From Streptococcus suis (GTDB taxonomy: Bacteria; Bacillota; Bacilli; Lactobacillales; Streptococcaceae), in assembly GCF_019794555.1 (NCBI RefSeq), contig NZ_JAIMEP010000008.1, positions 40,844 through 104,843 of the forward strand: a stretch of DNA of 64,000 nt. The letters run 5' to 3'. Positions 17,247-27,961 of the stretch are shown here, piece after piece. The notes below the pieces were generated by a model, which saw only the letters and a list, made by a program, of their open reading frames with translations, had not been told where the DNA came from and did not search any database. Positions within the stretch are counted from its first letter, which is position 1, and every line of letters starts with the position of its first letter. The position numbers were made by a program, and so were the translations under genes.

Positions 17247-17355
17247 AGAGTTCTCCTAAAAGAATTAGTAGGTTCTAGTATATCAAAAAATATCCTTTAT
17301 TTCAAAGAATTTTTAATAAATTCTCCATCGGATTGTATATTATTGCAATATTTTT

Positions 17356-17388
17356 GCAAAAAGAAGATTTGGATTCACCAAACCTCCT
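17356..17388 (-). terminator. Terminator after glmS
   Basis: On the minus strand AGGTTTGG and CCAAATCTT arms with a short loop are followed by CTTTTTG. Confidence 0.7.
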
Positions 17389-17395
17389 CTACAAA

Positions 17396-19207
17396 TTATT
17401 CAACTGTTACTGATTTAGCCAAATTACGTGGTTTATCAACATCCAACCCGCGTTGTAATGTTGCATAGTAAGCAATCAACTGTGTTGGAACGACCATAGC
17501 AATCGCTGACAAGAATGGATGGACTGTTGTAACAGTGATGTCATCTTCTTCCTTAGCTACTGCTTCGTCTACAATTGTCAAGACATTGGCACCACGCGCC
17601 ACTACTTCCTGAATATTGCCTCGAGTATGGCTTGCAAGGTGTGGATGATTTGAAATCAAGGCCAAGACAGGAACACCGTCTTCAATCAATGAAATGGTAC
17701 CGTGTTTCAATTCACCTGCCGCAAAGCCTTCACATTGGATGTATGAAATTTCTTTCAATTTCAAGCTGGCTTCCATAGAAACGTAGTAGTCACTACCACG
17801 ACCGATATAGAATGCGTTGCGAGTGGTTGATAAGAGTTTTTCCACTTTTTCAGCAATCACATCTTTTTCTGACAAGCTAGCCTCGATGGATTGTGCTACG
17901 ATTGACAATTCATGTACCAAATCAAAATCTTTTGCGTAAGCATTGCCATTTGCATCACCAACAGCCTTAGCCAAGATTGCCAAAGTCGCAATCTGTGCAG
18001 TGTAGGCTTTTGTAGAAGCTACCGCAATTTCTGGTCCTGCATGGAGCAACATGGTGTAAGTTGCTTCGCGTGACAGTGTTGAGCCTGGTACATTGGTTAC
18101 TGTCAAGCTTGGAATGCCCATTTCATTAGCTTTAACCAATACCTGACGGCTATCAGCAGTTTCACCTGACTGGCTAATCATGACAAAGAGCGGCTTTTTG
18201 CTCAAAAGTGGCATGTTGTAACCCCACTCAGATGAAATTCCCAACTCTACTGGTGTGTCTGTCAATTTTTCCAAGAAGTCTTTTGAGGCAAATCCTGCGT
18301 GATAGGAAGTTCCAGCAGCCAAGATATAGATACGGTCAGCTTCTTGTACTGCCTTGATAATATCCGCATCAACCGTTACCTGACCAGCTTCATTAGTATA
18401 TGCGCTAATCAATTTACGCATAACAGTTGGTTGCTCGTCGATTTCCTTGAGCATGTAGTATGGATAAGTTCCCTTACCAATATCTGACAAATCAAGCTCA
18501 GCTGTATAACTACCACGTTCAATCGCATTGCCATCATAGTCCATGACTTCAACACTATCTTTTTTCACGACAACCAATTCCTTATCGTGAATTTCCATAT
18601 ATTCACTTGTCTCACGAATCATAGCCATGGCATCTGAGCAGACCATGTTATAGCCATCACCAAGACCAATCAAAAGTGGAGATTTATTTTTGGCAACGTA
18701 GATTGTATCTGCATCCGTAGCATCAATCAAGGCAAAGGCATATGACCCTTGTATAATCTTCAATGCTTTTTTGAAGGCTTCTAGAGTTGACAAACCTTCT
18801 TCAACAAATTGACCAATCAAGTGTACAGCAATTTCTGTATCTGTCTGCCCTTTCAAATCATGACCTGCAAGATACTCTTCCTTAATTTCTGCATAGTTTT
18901 CAATCACACCGTTGTGAACAAGGATATGTCCAGCAGTTTGAGACGTATGAGGGTGAGCGTTATTCTCAGTTGGTTTCCCATGAGTCGCCCAGCGAGTATG
19001 ACCGATTCCTGTTGTCCCTTCAGTCTTATCGCCAACTTTTGCAGACAATTCTGCAATGCGACCAACAGCTTTCACAAGATGAGCTTGCTCACCACCCGTC
19101 ACAAAAATACCTGCTGAATCATAACCACGGTATTCTAATTTTTCAAGTCCTTGAATCAAAATATCAGTTGCGTTTGTATTTCCTACAACACCAACGATTC
19201 CACACAT
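17396..19207 (-). CDS. glmS: Glutamine-fructose-6-phosphate aminotransferase (isomerizing)
   Basis: A 603-residue cytosolic enzyme making glucosamine-6-phosphate from fructose-6-phosphate and glutamine, the entry step to peptidoglycan amino sugars. The N-terminal glutaminase starts MCGIVGVVG (catalytic Cys2), with 'GHTRWATHG' and 'NGVIENY'. Two SIS isomerase domains follow from about residue 280 ('AAGTSYHAG', '[11 protein letters not shown]') and end in '[13 protein letters not shown]'. Length is standard. It is monocistronic, behind a consensus promoter flanked by two NagR-like operators, so it is likely repressed when amino sugars are available. Confidence 0.98.
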   Translation of the reverse strand: MCGIVGVVGNTNATDILIQGLEKLEYRGYDSAGIFVTGGEQAHLVKAVGRIAELSAKVGDKTEGTTGIGHTRWATHGKPTENNAHPHTSQTAGHILVHNGVIENYAEIKEEYLAGHDLKGQTDTEIAVHLIGQFVEEGLSTLEAFKKALKIIQGSYAFALIDATDADTIYVAKNKSPLLIGLGDGYNMVCSDAMAMIRETSEYMEIHDKELVVVKKDSVEVMDYDGNAIERGSYTAELDLSDIGKGTYPYYMLKEIDEQPTVMRKLISAYTNEAGQVTVDADIIKAVQEADRIYILAAGTSYHAGFASKDFLEKLTDTPVELGISSEWGYNMPLLSKKPLFVMISQSGETADSRQVLVKANEMGIPSLTVTNVPGSTLSREATYTMLLHAGPEIAVASTKAYTAQIATLAILAKAVGDANGNAYAKDFDLVHELSIVAQSIEASLSEKDVIAEKVEKLLSTTRNAFYIGRGSDYYVSMEASLKLKEISYIQCEGFAAGELKHGTISLIEDGVPVLALISNHPHLASHTRGNIQEVVARGANVLTIVDEAVAKEEDDITVTTVHPFLSAIAMVVPTQLIAYYATLQRGLDVDKPRNLAKSVTVE

Positions 19208-19252
19208 ATTATTTACCTAAGATGTTAACTAACATTTTCTTTCATTATTAAT

Positions 19253-19273
19253 AAAATTGGTATAGCCCTATTT
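19253..19273. promoter_or_regulatory. NagR-like operator, proximal copy (glmS)
   Basis: AAAATTGGTATAGCCCTATTT matches the half-site logic of GntR/HutC-type NagR (dre) operators (TGGTATAG core). It lies just downstream of the glmS start point. A second copy sits 77 bp away on the other side of the promoter. Confidence 0.65.
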
Positions 19274-19296
19274 CAGGCCAATGAACCAGTAAAAAC

Positions 19297-19325
19297 AGTA
19301 TACAATAAGCATTTCGGTTTGTCAA
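19297..19325 (-). promoter_or_regulatory. glmS promoter
   Basis: On the minus strand TTGACA (19320-19325) and TATACT (19297-19302) are 17 bp apart, close to consensus. The leader to the glmS ATG is ~85 nt and shows no room for a glmS ribozyme. Confidence 0.85.
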
Positions 19326-19329
19326 CGCA

Positions 19330-19350
19330 AAAATTGGTATAGTCCTGTTT
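19330..19350. promoter_or_regulatory. NagR-like operator, distal copy (glmS)
   Basis: AAAATTGGTATAGTCCTGTTT is a direct repeat of the proximal site (17 of 21 identical), directly upstream of the -35 box. Two sites bracketing the promoter suggest looping or double occupancy. Confidence 0.65.
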
Positions 19351-19375
19351 CGGGAATTATAATGAAAGAAAAAGA

Positions 19376-19924
19376 CTAGTTATCACTAACTAATCCAGTT
19401 TCAATAAATCCAAATTTAGTCAAGGGACTAATTCTAAATGTTAATCGACCAATCACATTTTTTTTAGGAATCAAACCAAAAGTCCTACTATCATCTTTAT
19501 TTGTGCGATTATCATTTAGAACCAAGAAATAATCTTTTGGTATCACTTGATATTCCCCATTTGTTATCGTTGCAATTGTTAAATCCTCTGTATAGTACTC
19601 TTGAAATTGAGGAGTTTTTAAATAGGTCTCATCCACAACAACCTCGTTTCGATACAATACATCATCCATATAAGTAACTCTCTCATTAGTCATCGCAATG
19701 ACTCTACTGACATATTCGTGACCATCAATCTCATACAAAATGAAATCTCCATGTTCAATCGTTGCATTTTTAAATGCAATAATGGAATCATTTTCATGTA
19801 AATAAGTATTTGAATCATCTTTGGTAATTGTTACTGGCTCAAAAAACCAAACACGTAAACCAATGATTCCCGTTAGTAACAATAATAACAATACAATGTG
19901 TTTTACAAAATCTCTTCTAACCAT
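19376..19924 (-). CDS. Signal peptidase I-like protein, non-canonical catalytic residues
   Basis: A 182-residue protein with an N-terminal membrane helix (about residues 9-27) and an S26 signal-peptidase fold outside the membrane. The late box 'NDNRTNKDDSRTFGLIPKKNVIGR' matches family box E well. In contrast, the nucleophile box (normally S-M-x-P-T-L) reads D-S-N-T-Y-L (residues 37-42), putting Asp37 at the catalytic Ser. The box holding the general-base Lys (K-R-V-I-G) reads S-R-V-I-A with Ser73. This recalls S. pyogenes SipA, where Asp and Gly replace Ser and Lys. It may not be a normal protease. It follows a good RBS (AGGGTGAG). Confidence 0.8.
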   Translation of the reverse strand: MVRRDFVKHIVLLLLLLTGIIGLRVWFFEPVTITKDDSNTYLHENDSIIAFKNATIEHGDFILYEIDGHEYVSRVIAMTNERVTYMDDVLYRNEVVVDETYLKTPQFQEYYTEDLTIATITNGEYQVIPKDYFLVLNDNRTNKDDSRTFGLIPKKNVIGRLTFRISPLTKFGFIETGLVSDN

Positions 19925-19958
19925 AATCTCACCCTTTCACTTAACATTATATCATATT

Positions 19959-20585
19959 TCAAACTATTTCATTGACGAGATGACGGTGAATTTCTGAAGC
20001 AATTACTTGGTTTCCTTGGGGATTCAAATGGAGCCCATCACTATAATACTCATTATGACCTTTTGTTACCGAATAGAGATTTATAACAGGAAGATCCAAT
20101 TGATTCCCTATTTCAGTAATAATTGTTTGAAGTTCTGCTTCAACAATTTGATTATTCAATCCAAAGCGACTGGTTGGAACGAAAGGTGGAATAACAAGAT
20201 AGACATCTGGCTGACTTGAAAGATTGGCATAACGCTCTGCCATTTCTTTATACTCCCGGACAAACCGTTCTCTATTCCAATAAGGCGCTCGGCTATCATT
20301 ACTGCCTATCATAATAATCACAATATCCGCTTCGCTGTCCAAAGATAACTGAGCATTTTCCTCATTAAAATAAGGAAAATCTGCAGTTGACTGAAGTGAA
20401 CGCCCACTCAAACCATAATTTGAAACTTGATAATGTGAGCCAAGTTTCTCAGCTAGAATACAAGGATAGGCATCTTTTTCACGATTCTCTAAGCCATATC
20501 CATAAGTCAAACTATCTCCGACTGTTGCAACTTTTACGGCCCCACTTCCAACGGTTAGGACCTCAGGATACATTATATCTGACAC
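19959..20585 (-). CDS. SGNH/GDSL-family hydrolase
   Basis: A 208-residue lipase/esterase-like protein with the family blocks in order: 'GDSLTYGYGL' (nucleophile Ser), 'YGLSGRSL' (oxyanion Gly), 'IIMIGSNDSR' (Asn) and 'DGLHLNPQGN' (catalytic Asp-x-x-His). No signal peptide is present, so it is cytoplasmic and probably acts on small esters or acyl groups; the substrate is unknown. The start is a GTG after GAGGAG; an in-frame ATG lies four codons later. Confidence 0.88.
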   Translation of the reverse strand: MSDIMYPEVLTVGSGAVKVATVGDSLTYGYGLENREKDAYPCILAEKLGSHYQVSNYGLSGRSLQSTADFPYFNEENAQLSLDSEADIVIIMIGSNDSRAPYWNRERFVREYKEMAERYANLSSQPDVYLVIPPFVPTSRFGLNNQIVEAELQTIITEIGNQLDLPVINLYSVTKGHNEYYSDGLHLNPQGNQVIASEIHRHLVNEIV

Positions 20586-20657
20586 ACGAACTCCTCAATT
20601 TTTCTTATTTTCTATTGTATCATGTTGAAAAAAATAAATAAACTTATGAATTTGTGA

Positions 20658-20669
20658 TATAATTAACTT
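20658..20669 (+). promoter_or_regulatory. Promoter giving a likely leaderless mRNA
   Basis: TGATATAAT, an extended -10 (TATAAT at 20658-20663), ends six bases before the ATG at 20670, with no ribosome-binding site in between. Confidence 0.55.
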
Positions 20670-21785
20670 ATGAAAAAACAAGTTATTATTATAGGCGGAG
20701 GAATTGTTGGCTCTACTGCAGCCTTTTATCTCTCCCAAGAAGAACGAGTCAATCTTACTCTCATTGATTCAGGTGTCGGAACAGCTACTCGAGCAGCTGC
20801 TGGTATCATTTGCCCATGGATGGCTCAAAAGAAAAATAAAGACTGGTATAAGTTAACATCCGATGGTGCTGTTTTCTACCGTCAATTGGTAGCCGATTTG
20901 GAAAAATCGGGTGCTACTGAGATTCCCTTCAAACAGACTGGAACTATCGGCCTAAAAAGCAAACCTGAACTACTTGATAAAATCCAAAAAATAGCGGAGG
21001 ACCGTCGTGTTGACACTCCAACTATCGGGAAAATCACCCCCTTAATTGGCGCAGAAATCAGCCAGTACCTTCCACCGCTCAAACCCGATTTTTTTGGTAT
21101 CCATTTAGAAGGTGGCGGTCGTATTGATGGTGGGCGTTTGATTGATATCCTTCAAGAGCAAGTGTTAAAAAATGGCGGAGCGCTTCTACAAGGACAGGCA
21201 AAACTGTTAGATGCCAATACAGTCGAAGTAGACCATCAAGTGCTTAGTGCTGACCATATAATCTTAGCCACAGGGGCCTGGTTGCCACATATTCTTGAAC
21301 CTCTTGGTTATCAAGTGGATGTTCGACCACAAAAAGGACAATTGTTAGAATTAGATACAGAATTCGATACAGATAATTGGCCAGTTTGTATGCCTTACGG
21401 AGAGATTGACATCCTACCATTTGAAAATGGAAAAATCATTATTGGTGCAACTCATGAAGATGATATGGGGTACGATTTAGAAATAGACCCTGAAAAAATC
21501 CAAGCCATGCATGATAAAATAGCCGAATTTATGCCTGATTTGGCAAATTATCCTGTAGCCAGATCTCGCATTGGAACGCGCGCCTATACTTCAACTTATT
21601 CTCCATTCTACGGAAATATTGAGGATATGCCTAATGTCTGGGTAGCTAGCGGTCTAGGCTCTACTGGTTTAACAAATGGGCCAATTATCGGTTGGCAAAT
21701 CGCAAACGAAATTCTTGGATACGAATTAAACTTTGATCGAACACCATACTCACCTAATAAGTATATTAAAAGAGTCAAAAACTAG
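20670..21785 (+). CDS. FAD-dependent oxidoreductase (DadA/glycine oxidase-like)
   Basis: A 371-residue enzyme with an N-terminal dinucleotide-binding motif 'IIGGGIVGSTAAFYLSQ' and the DAO-family block 'AAAGIICPWMAQKKNKDWYKL'. A C-terminal FAD-binding end reads 'WVASGLGSTGLTNGPIIGWQIANEI'. The family oxidises secondary or D-amino acids; the substrate is not predictable here. It is monocistronic. No ribosome-binding site precedes the ATG and the -10 box is only six bases away, suggesting leaderless translation. The terminator begins inside the last codons. Confidence 0.88.
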   Translation: MKKQVIIIGGGIVGSTAAFYLSQEERVNLTLIDSGVGTATRAAAGIICPWMAQKKNKDWYKLTSDGAVFYRQLVADLEKSGATEIPFKQTGTIGLKSKPELLDKIQKIAEDRRVDTPTIGKITPLIGAEISQYLPPLKPDFFGIHLEGGGRIDGGRLIDILQEQVLKNGGALLQGQAKLLDANTVEVDHQVLSADHIILATGAWLPHILEPLGYQVDVRPQKGQLLELDTEFDTDNWPVCMPYGEIDILPFENGKIIIGATHEDDMGYDLEIDPEKIQAMHDKIAEFMPDLANYPVARSRIGTRAYTSTYSPFYGNIEDMPNVWVASGLGSTGLTNGPIIGWQIANEILGYELNFDRTPYSPNKYIKRVKN

Positions 21786-21805
21786 CCTTTGACTCTTTTA
21801 TTTTT
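21768..21805 (+). terminator. Terminator of the oxidoreductase gene
   Basis: AAAAGAGTCAAA and TTTGACTCTTTT form a perfect 12-bp stem, then ATTTTT. The left arm is the end of the coding region. Confidence 0.85.
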
Positions 21806-21863
21806 CCCTATATTTAATAGATTTGAGAACTGATTCATACTTCTTGCAATTGCCTAAAAAAAT

Positions 21864-21909
21864 AAAAACCTACTGCACAACGAATAATCGTTGATACAAT
21901 AGGCTTTTT
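21864..21909 (-). terminator. Terminator after pyk
   Basis: A long imperfect hairpin on the minus strand (AGCCTATTG...CAGTAGGT with an inner CAACGA/TCGTTG stem) is followed by TTTTTATTTTTT. Confidence 0.75.
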
Positions 21910-21918
21910 CTTTATAGA

Positions 21919-23424
21919 TTATTTTACAGTGCGAACTCGCATTGTGTTTGTTGAACCTGACACACCTACTGGTACACCAGCAACAATCACAATATTATCT
22001 CCGGATTCAACGAGACCTTGCTCTAAAGCAACTTGTTCTGCCAATTCAAACATATCATCAGTTGAGTCTGGTTTTTCAGTTACTACTGGAATAACACCCC
22101 AGTTCACCATCAATGATTTTTGAACTTTCTCTGTGAAAGTAATTGCAAGAATATCTGCATCTGGGCGGTATTTAGAAATTTGACGAGCTGAGAAACCAGT
22201 TTCTGTCACAGTTACCACCAATTTGATGTTCATTGAATGACAAGCATCTTTAACTGCAGATGCGATAACTTCAGTTTTAGAAGCACGGTTAAAGTGATCT
22301 GAAGTCAAACGACCGTATTCATTCAACAATGTTTGAGCATTCTTAGCAATAGTTGCCATTGTGCGAACTGATTCAACAGGGTATTTACCATTTGCTGACT
22401 CACCAGAAAGCATTGTAGCATCTGTACCATCGATAACTGCGTTGAACACGTCTGAAACTTCTGAACGAGTTGCACGTGGTTTTTCAGTCATTGTTTCCAA
22501 CATGTTTGTTGCCGTAATAACTGCTTTACCAGCCGCATTCACTTTAGTGATAATCATTTTTTGGTAAACTGGAACCATTTCAAACGGTACTTCAATACCC
22601 ATGTCACCACGCGCAATCATGATACCATCAGCTGCTTCGATGATTTCATCAATATTATCGATACCTTGTTGGTTTTCAATTTTTGCGAACAATTGAACAT
22701 GATCGTTACCAGTTTCTTTACAGATGTTACGCACTTCTTCAACGTCTTTTGCAGTACGTACAAATGAAATTGCGATAAAGTTCAAACCTTGCTCAAGACC
22801 AAAACGAATATCTGCGTTATCACGATCTGCAAGAGCCGGGAAAGGAATTTTAGTGTAAGGAATGTTTACACCTTTTTGTTTTGCAATAACACCATCATTT
22901 TCAACACCAACGATGAACTCACGTGTTTCTTCATCTTTAGCGATAACTGTCAATCCAAGTTTACCATCGTCTACAAGGATTTGTTTACCAACTTCAACGT
23001 CGTCGAATACATCAAGACCACCAGCGACGTTCAAAGCAATCACTTCTTTAGTTGATTTGATGCCTTGTTTTGTTGCTACGCGAAGTTGCTCACCAGTTGT
23101 ATAAGAATACTCTTTTGCATCACCTTCGAATAACTCAGTACGAATTTCAGGACCTTTTGTATCCAACAAGAAAGCTACTTTTTTACCAGCAATTTCTTCG
23201 GCGCGACGTACAGTTGCCATACGTTCACCTTGCTCTTGGTGGTCACCATGTGAGAAGTTGAAACGGAATACGTTAGCACCTTCAGTAATCAATTGGGCAA
23301 TTTTTTGAGCAGATGCTTCAACATCTAATTTTTCGCCCCAGTAACCATCGTCACCGAATTTTTTACCACCGCGGATTTCAACCGCAGGACCAAGAGTTGC
23401 AACGATTTTGACACGTTTGTTCAT
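21919..23424 (-). CDS. pyk: Pyruvate kinase
   Basis: A 501-residue cytosolic glycolytic enzyme converting phosphoenolpyruvate and ADP to pyruvate and ATP. It starts 'MNKRVKIVATLGPAVEIRGG' and has 'FRFNFSHGDH' (substrate Arg/Asn), 'GVNIPYTKIPFPALADRD', 'FAKIENQQGIDNIDEI' (catalytic Lys), 'MIARGDMGIEVP' and 'MLSGESANGKYPV'. It has the usual streptococcal length. It lies 68 bases downstream of pfkA on the same strand, the common pfkA-pyk order, and ends at a strong terminator. Confidence 0.98.
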   Translation of the reverse strand: MNKRVKIVATLGPAVEIRGGKKFGDDGYWGEKLDVEASAQKIAQLITEGANVFRFNFSHGDHQEQGERMATVRRAEEIAGKKVAFLLDTKGPEIRTELFEGDAKEYSYTTGEQLRVATKQGIKSTKEVIALNVAGGLDVFDDVEVGKQILVDDGKLGLTVIAKDEETREFIVGVENDGVIAKQKGVNIPYTKIPFPALADRDNADIRFGLEQGLNFIAISFVRTAKDVEEVRNICKETGNDHVQLFAKIENQQGIDNIDEIIEAADGIMIARGDMGIEVPFEMVPVYQKMIITKVNAAGKAVITATNMLETMTEKPRATRSEVSDVFNAVIDGTDATMLSGESANGKYPVESVRTMATIAKNAQTLLNEYGRLTSDHFNRASKTEVIASAVKDACHSMNIKLVVTVTETGFSARQISKYRPDADILAITFTEKVQKSLMVNWGVIPVVTEKPDSTDDMFELAEQVALEQGLVESGDNIVIVAGVPVGVSGSTNTMRVRTVK

Positions 23425-23492
23425 GATAAATAAAACTCCTTTTATTTTTATGGTCTTATGACCCTAAATTAACACTATAAAACAACGCTACT

Positions 23493-24530
<1,038 letters not shown>

Positions 24531-24587
24531 TTAACTGCCCTATTATAACATACTTAAGATAAACTTGCTTGACTTTTTGCTAATTTT

Positions 24588-27500
24588 TTATCGAAAAATC
24601 GCTTTCATAACAAATTCTGCCAATTCTTCTTCTAATTGAGGCGTTTTCATTACCATATAAGTCTCAGCTTGAATTGTCTGATTACTATCTTGATAGTGTA
24701 GCACAACGGGAATTGTTCCCCTATATTTTTCTAAAATGCGAGCAATTGCAAAATCATTCTCTTTGTTTTCTAACAATATCCAAAGCTTTTCTTGTGCGAC
24801 CAATTCTAAATAATCCAGCACGAGTTGGTGTTGATTATCCCGTTCCTGAACCCTTCCAGTCAAATAACAAATGACATTTTCTTTTAAAAACGATTGATAT
24901 TTTCTGTAAGTTTCAGGAAATAAAGTAACATCCAATTTATGTTTTGTATCGGTTACTTGTAGAAAGGCCATCTGCTCCCCAGTTTTTTTCGTACGAATAA
25001 TTCTTACAGTTTGAATTTGCACTAATACGGTCTCTTTATTTCCAACTACTAAATCTGCAATCTCTGTCAGGTGATGGGTAGAATGCTTCCTTAGAGCTAG
25101 CAGTGGGTGCGGACTAATTCCAACCCCAACAATTTCTTGCTCCATCGTATACTTTTCAATATCACTATAATCATCTACTTCTTTCCAACTATAGGCTTCC
25201 TCCGCAAAAAAAGTCCCAAATGCTTCCGCAAAAACGAACAGATTTTCAAGATTTTCAACTATTTTCTTCCGATTCGACTCAATCTCATCAAATAAACCAA
25301 GTTGTATCAACGGCAATAACTGTTCTTGTTTTCTATATTGATGAGGTAGTCGTAGAATAAAATCTTCAAATGTAATGAATGGTCGATTTTCTATTATCCA
25401 AATAGCGAAATCTTTAGATAATCCTTTAATAGTTTTTAGGCCCATGTAGATTTTATCTTGCTCAAATTTATCATGGTAAGGAATGGTATTGATGTACAAT
25501 GGGGCAATCTGAAATTCGAATTGCAAGGCATCATGAATATAAGCTACATTCGAATAATTCAACATCACTTCAAAAAATACATCTGGATAATGAGTTTTAA
25601 AATAAGCCATCTGAAAGGCAAGGGCTGAATAAGCATAAGCATGGCTTCTATTAAAACCGTAGCCAGCAAACTTGGCCATCATCGCAAAAATATCTTTGGC
25701 TTTTGACTTCTCATGGCCATTCTTTTCAGCTCCTATTAAAAAATCAGCCTCCATCGCTTGCATTTCCTGAGCATTTTTCTTAGACATGGCTCGACGGAGC
25801 AAGTCGGCTTTCCCAAGCGTAAATCCAGCATACACTTGAGCAATCTGCATGACCTGTTCTTGATAAAGCATAATCCCGTAGGTCGGTTCAAGTATAGAAG
25901 CAATTGATGGATCTAACAAGACGACTGCTTCTTTGCCCTGTTTTCGTTGAACAAAATTCTCTGAATAATCACTCGCACCAGGGCGGTTCAAACTTGTAGT
26001 AGCTACGATATCCTCAAAACGAGTAGGTTTTACACGTTTTAATAAGCTAATGGCACCTGGCTGTTCAAATTGAAAAATACCTTTGGTCAGCCCTTTGGCA
26101 AATAATTCTAAAGTTGCCGAATCCTCCAAATCAATTGCAGCAATATCAATCGTTTTATTATATTTCTTCTTGACCAATTCCGCCATTTTCTGAACAAATG
26201 TCAGGTTTCTTAACCCCAGAAAATCCATCTTTAGAAGTCCATTAGCTTCAACCGCGTGAGCATCATACTGTGTTATCAGCATATCGTCGCCGATTTTTAA
26301 TGGAATAGTATCCGTCAAGTCCTCGTCACTAACCACAACACCAGCAGCATGAATTGATGTTTGCCTTGGCTGGCCTTCAATTTGTCTAGCAATAGCAAAG
26401 GCTTTTTGATACTCTATTTTACTATTGATGATTTGGCGAAATGCGGCGTTTCTCTGATAAGCGGACTCCAGACTATCACGAAAAGAAATTTTTTTAGTAA
26501 TATTGGTCAGTTCATATTCCGGTGTTCCAAAACGCTTAAAGACATCGCGGATAGCTTGCTTGGCTCCAAAAGTAGAATAGGTCACAATTTGAGCCGCATG
26601 CGTCGTACCATAGCGATCACGAACATAACGGATAAAATCCGAGCGATGGACATCCGGTATATCAATATCTATATCGGGCATAGAATACCGTTCACTATTT
26701 AGAAACCGTTCAAATAGCAAGTTGTGTTTGACAGGATCAATACCTGTAATATTTAATGCATAAGCAACCAAACTTCCTACAGCTGATCCTCGTCCCATTC
26801 CCATATAGTAACCCTGGCTACGACCAAATCGAAGTAAATCCCATACAATCAGGAAATAATCATCAAATCCCATCTGATGAATGATGGCCAATTCCTTATC
26901 CAAACGTTCTTGATAAAGGGGGAAATCCAATTGTTTTTCCGCTAAGCCTGCTTGTGCTTTTTCTCTCAATTCCTCAACTGCAGGTCGCTGACGATTAAAT
27001 CGAGGAAGTTTAACTTTTTTATCAAGATGATAAGAAACATTTTCCACTAATTGTGCAAGATTGGAGATTGCCTGAGGATATCGCTCCTTGAAGATCATCG
27101 TTAATCTTTCAGCAGATAGTAAAACTTGCTGGTGTTCAATTTCGTTTACTTGATTAAGAGGAATATTGTCTCTGATAGCACGTAAAACTTGAAGACTCTC
27201 TAGTTGATTTTCTTGAAAATAACGCACTGTATGTAACGGAAGGACAGGATGGTCAAAAGACTGAACTGGTGTATCTGAATAAATACCTATATAATAGTCT
27301 ACCCCCAAATCAAGTTTATCGACACCATCTTTAAAAGGGACAATAACTGCAATATCTTGAAGAAATTGACGAATCGAATCAAAATCATCTTGACCTGTCA
27401 TTTTTGCGGTAGAGATTTTCATCAGGTTTTGGTAACCCTTTGTCGATAATGCGATCAGTTTCGTTAAAATTTCTGATTGGCCGTTATTATATTTCCAGTC

Positions 27501-27698
27501 CAATTCACAACCAATGATGGGTCTGAGCCCTTCTTTTTGACAGGTTTCCAAAAATCCATATGCAGCGTACAAAGAATGAATATCCATGATTCCTATAGTC
27601 TGATAGCCAAGATTTTTTGCACGTTTAACGTATTCTTCAATTGTAACCATGCTATCCATAAAGGTATAGACGGTTTTTGTATCTAATTGCGCTAGCAT
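24588..27698 (-). CDS. dnaE: DNA polymerase III subunit alpha (DnaE)
   Basis: A 1036-residue replicative polymerase of the short Gram-positive DnaE class, which extends RNA primers before PolC takes over. It has an N-terminal PHP domain (about 1-200) whose metal ligands look degenerate ('IMDIHSLYAAYGF' instead of the TDHG pattern), polymerase core blocks 'MGMGRGSAVGSLVAYALNITGIDP' and 'MPDIDIDIPDVHR' (catalytic Asp pair), and 'GLRNLTFVQ'. A C-terminal helix-hairpin-helix and OB-fold part completes the protein. RBS AAAAGGAG precedes the ATG. A TATAAT lies just upstream. Confidence 0.97.
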   Translation of the reverse strand: MLAQLDTKTVYTFMDSMVTIEEYVKRAKNLGYQTIGIMDIHSLYAAYGFLETCQKEGLRPIIGCELDWKYNNGQSEILTKLIALSTKGYQNLMKISTAKMTGQDDFDSIRQFLQDIAVIVPFKDGVDKLDLGVDYYIGIYSDTPVQSFDHPVLPLHTVRYFQENQLESLQVLRAIRDNIPLNQVNEIEHQQVLLSAERLTMIFKERYPQAISNLAQLVENVSYHLDKKVKLPRFNRQRPAVEELREKAQAGLAEKQLDFPLYQERLDKELAIIHQMGFDDYFLIVWDLLRFGRSQGYYMGMGRGSAVGSLVAYALNITGIDPVKHNLLFERFLNSERYSMPDIDIDIPDVHRSDFIRYVRDRYGTTHAAQIVTYSTFGAKQAIRDVFKRFGTPEYELTNITKKISFRDSLESAYQRNAAFRQIINSKIEYQKAFAIARQIEGQPRQTSIHAAGVVVSDEDLTDTIPLKIGDDMLITQYDAHAVEANGLLKMDFLGLRNLTFVQKMAELVKKKYNKTIDIAAIDLEDSATLELFAKGLTKGIFQFEQPGAISLLKRVKPTRFEDIVATTSLNRPGASDYSENFVQRKQGKEAVVLLDPSIASILEPTYGIMLYQEQVMQIAQVYAGFTLGKADLLRRAMSKKNAQEMQAMEADFLIGAEKNGHEKSKAKDIFAMMAKFAGYGFNRSHAYAYSALAFQMAYFKTHYPDVFFEVMLNYSNVAYIHDALQFEFQIAPLYINTIPYHDKFEQDKIYMGLKTIKGLSKDFAIWIIENRPFITFEDFILRLPHQYRKQEQLLPLIQLGLFDEIESNRKKIVENLENLFVFAEAFGTFFAEEAYSWKEVDDYSDIEKYTMEQEIVGVGISPHPLLALRKHSTHHLTEIADLVVGNKETVLVQIQTVRIIRTKKTGEQMAFLQVTDTKHKLDVTLFPETYRKYQSFLKENVICYLTGRVQERDNQHQLVLDYLELVAQEKLWILLENKENDFAIARILEKYRGTIPVVLHYQDSNQTIQAETYMVMKTPQLEEELAEFVMKAIFR

Positions 27699-27746
27699 GG
27701 TGTTCTCCTTTTATTATTATATACATTATACCAAAAATATCGATAC

Positions 27747-27763
27747 CACGCATTTCGTGGTTC
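27747..27763. other. Short hairpin upstream of dnaE
   Basis: ACCACG and CGTGGT arms around CATTT form a small hairpin just upstream of the dnaE -10 region. It could be a regulator site or a chance palindrome. Confidence 0.3.
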
Positions 27764-27880
27764 GGTAATTCCAAAATTCAAAGTTCAAGTTTTACAACCT
27801 ATCTTCACCATATTTTCAATTTAAAAATCATTCTAACCTCTTATTTATTGTCAAAAATACATCTTGATAAAACTTTTCTC

Positions 27881-27909
27881 TTGCAGTCCAAGAAATTTTA
27901 TTGTATTAT
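27881..27909 (+). promoter_or_regulatory. Promoter of the GntR-ABC operon
   Basis: TTGCAG (27881-27886) and TATTAT (27904-27909) are 17 bp apart, ~50 bp before the regulator ATG. Confidence 0.65.
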
Positions 27910-27961
27910 GTATATAGAACAAAAATACAAACATAACCTAACCTATAGAGAGGCACTAATC

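Noticed and set aside
19208..19300. Possible glmS ribozyme in the glmS leader
   Set aside because: The leader from the promoter start to the ATG is only ~85 nt and shows no ribozyme core; NagR-like operators explain control better.
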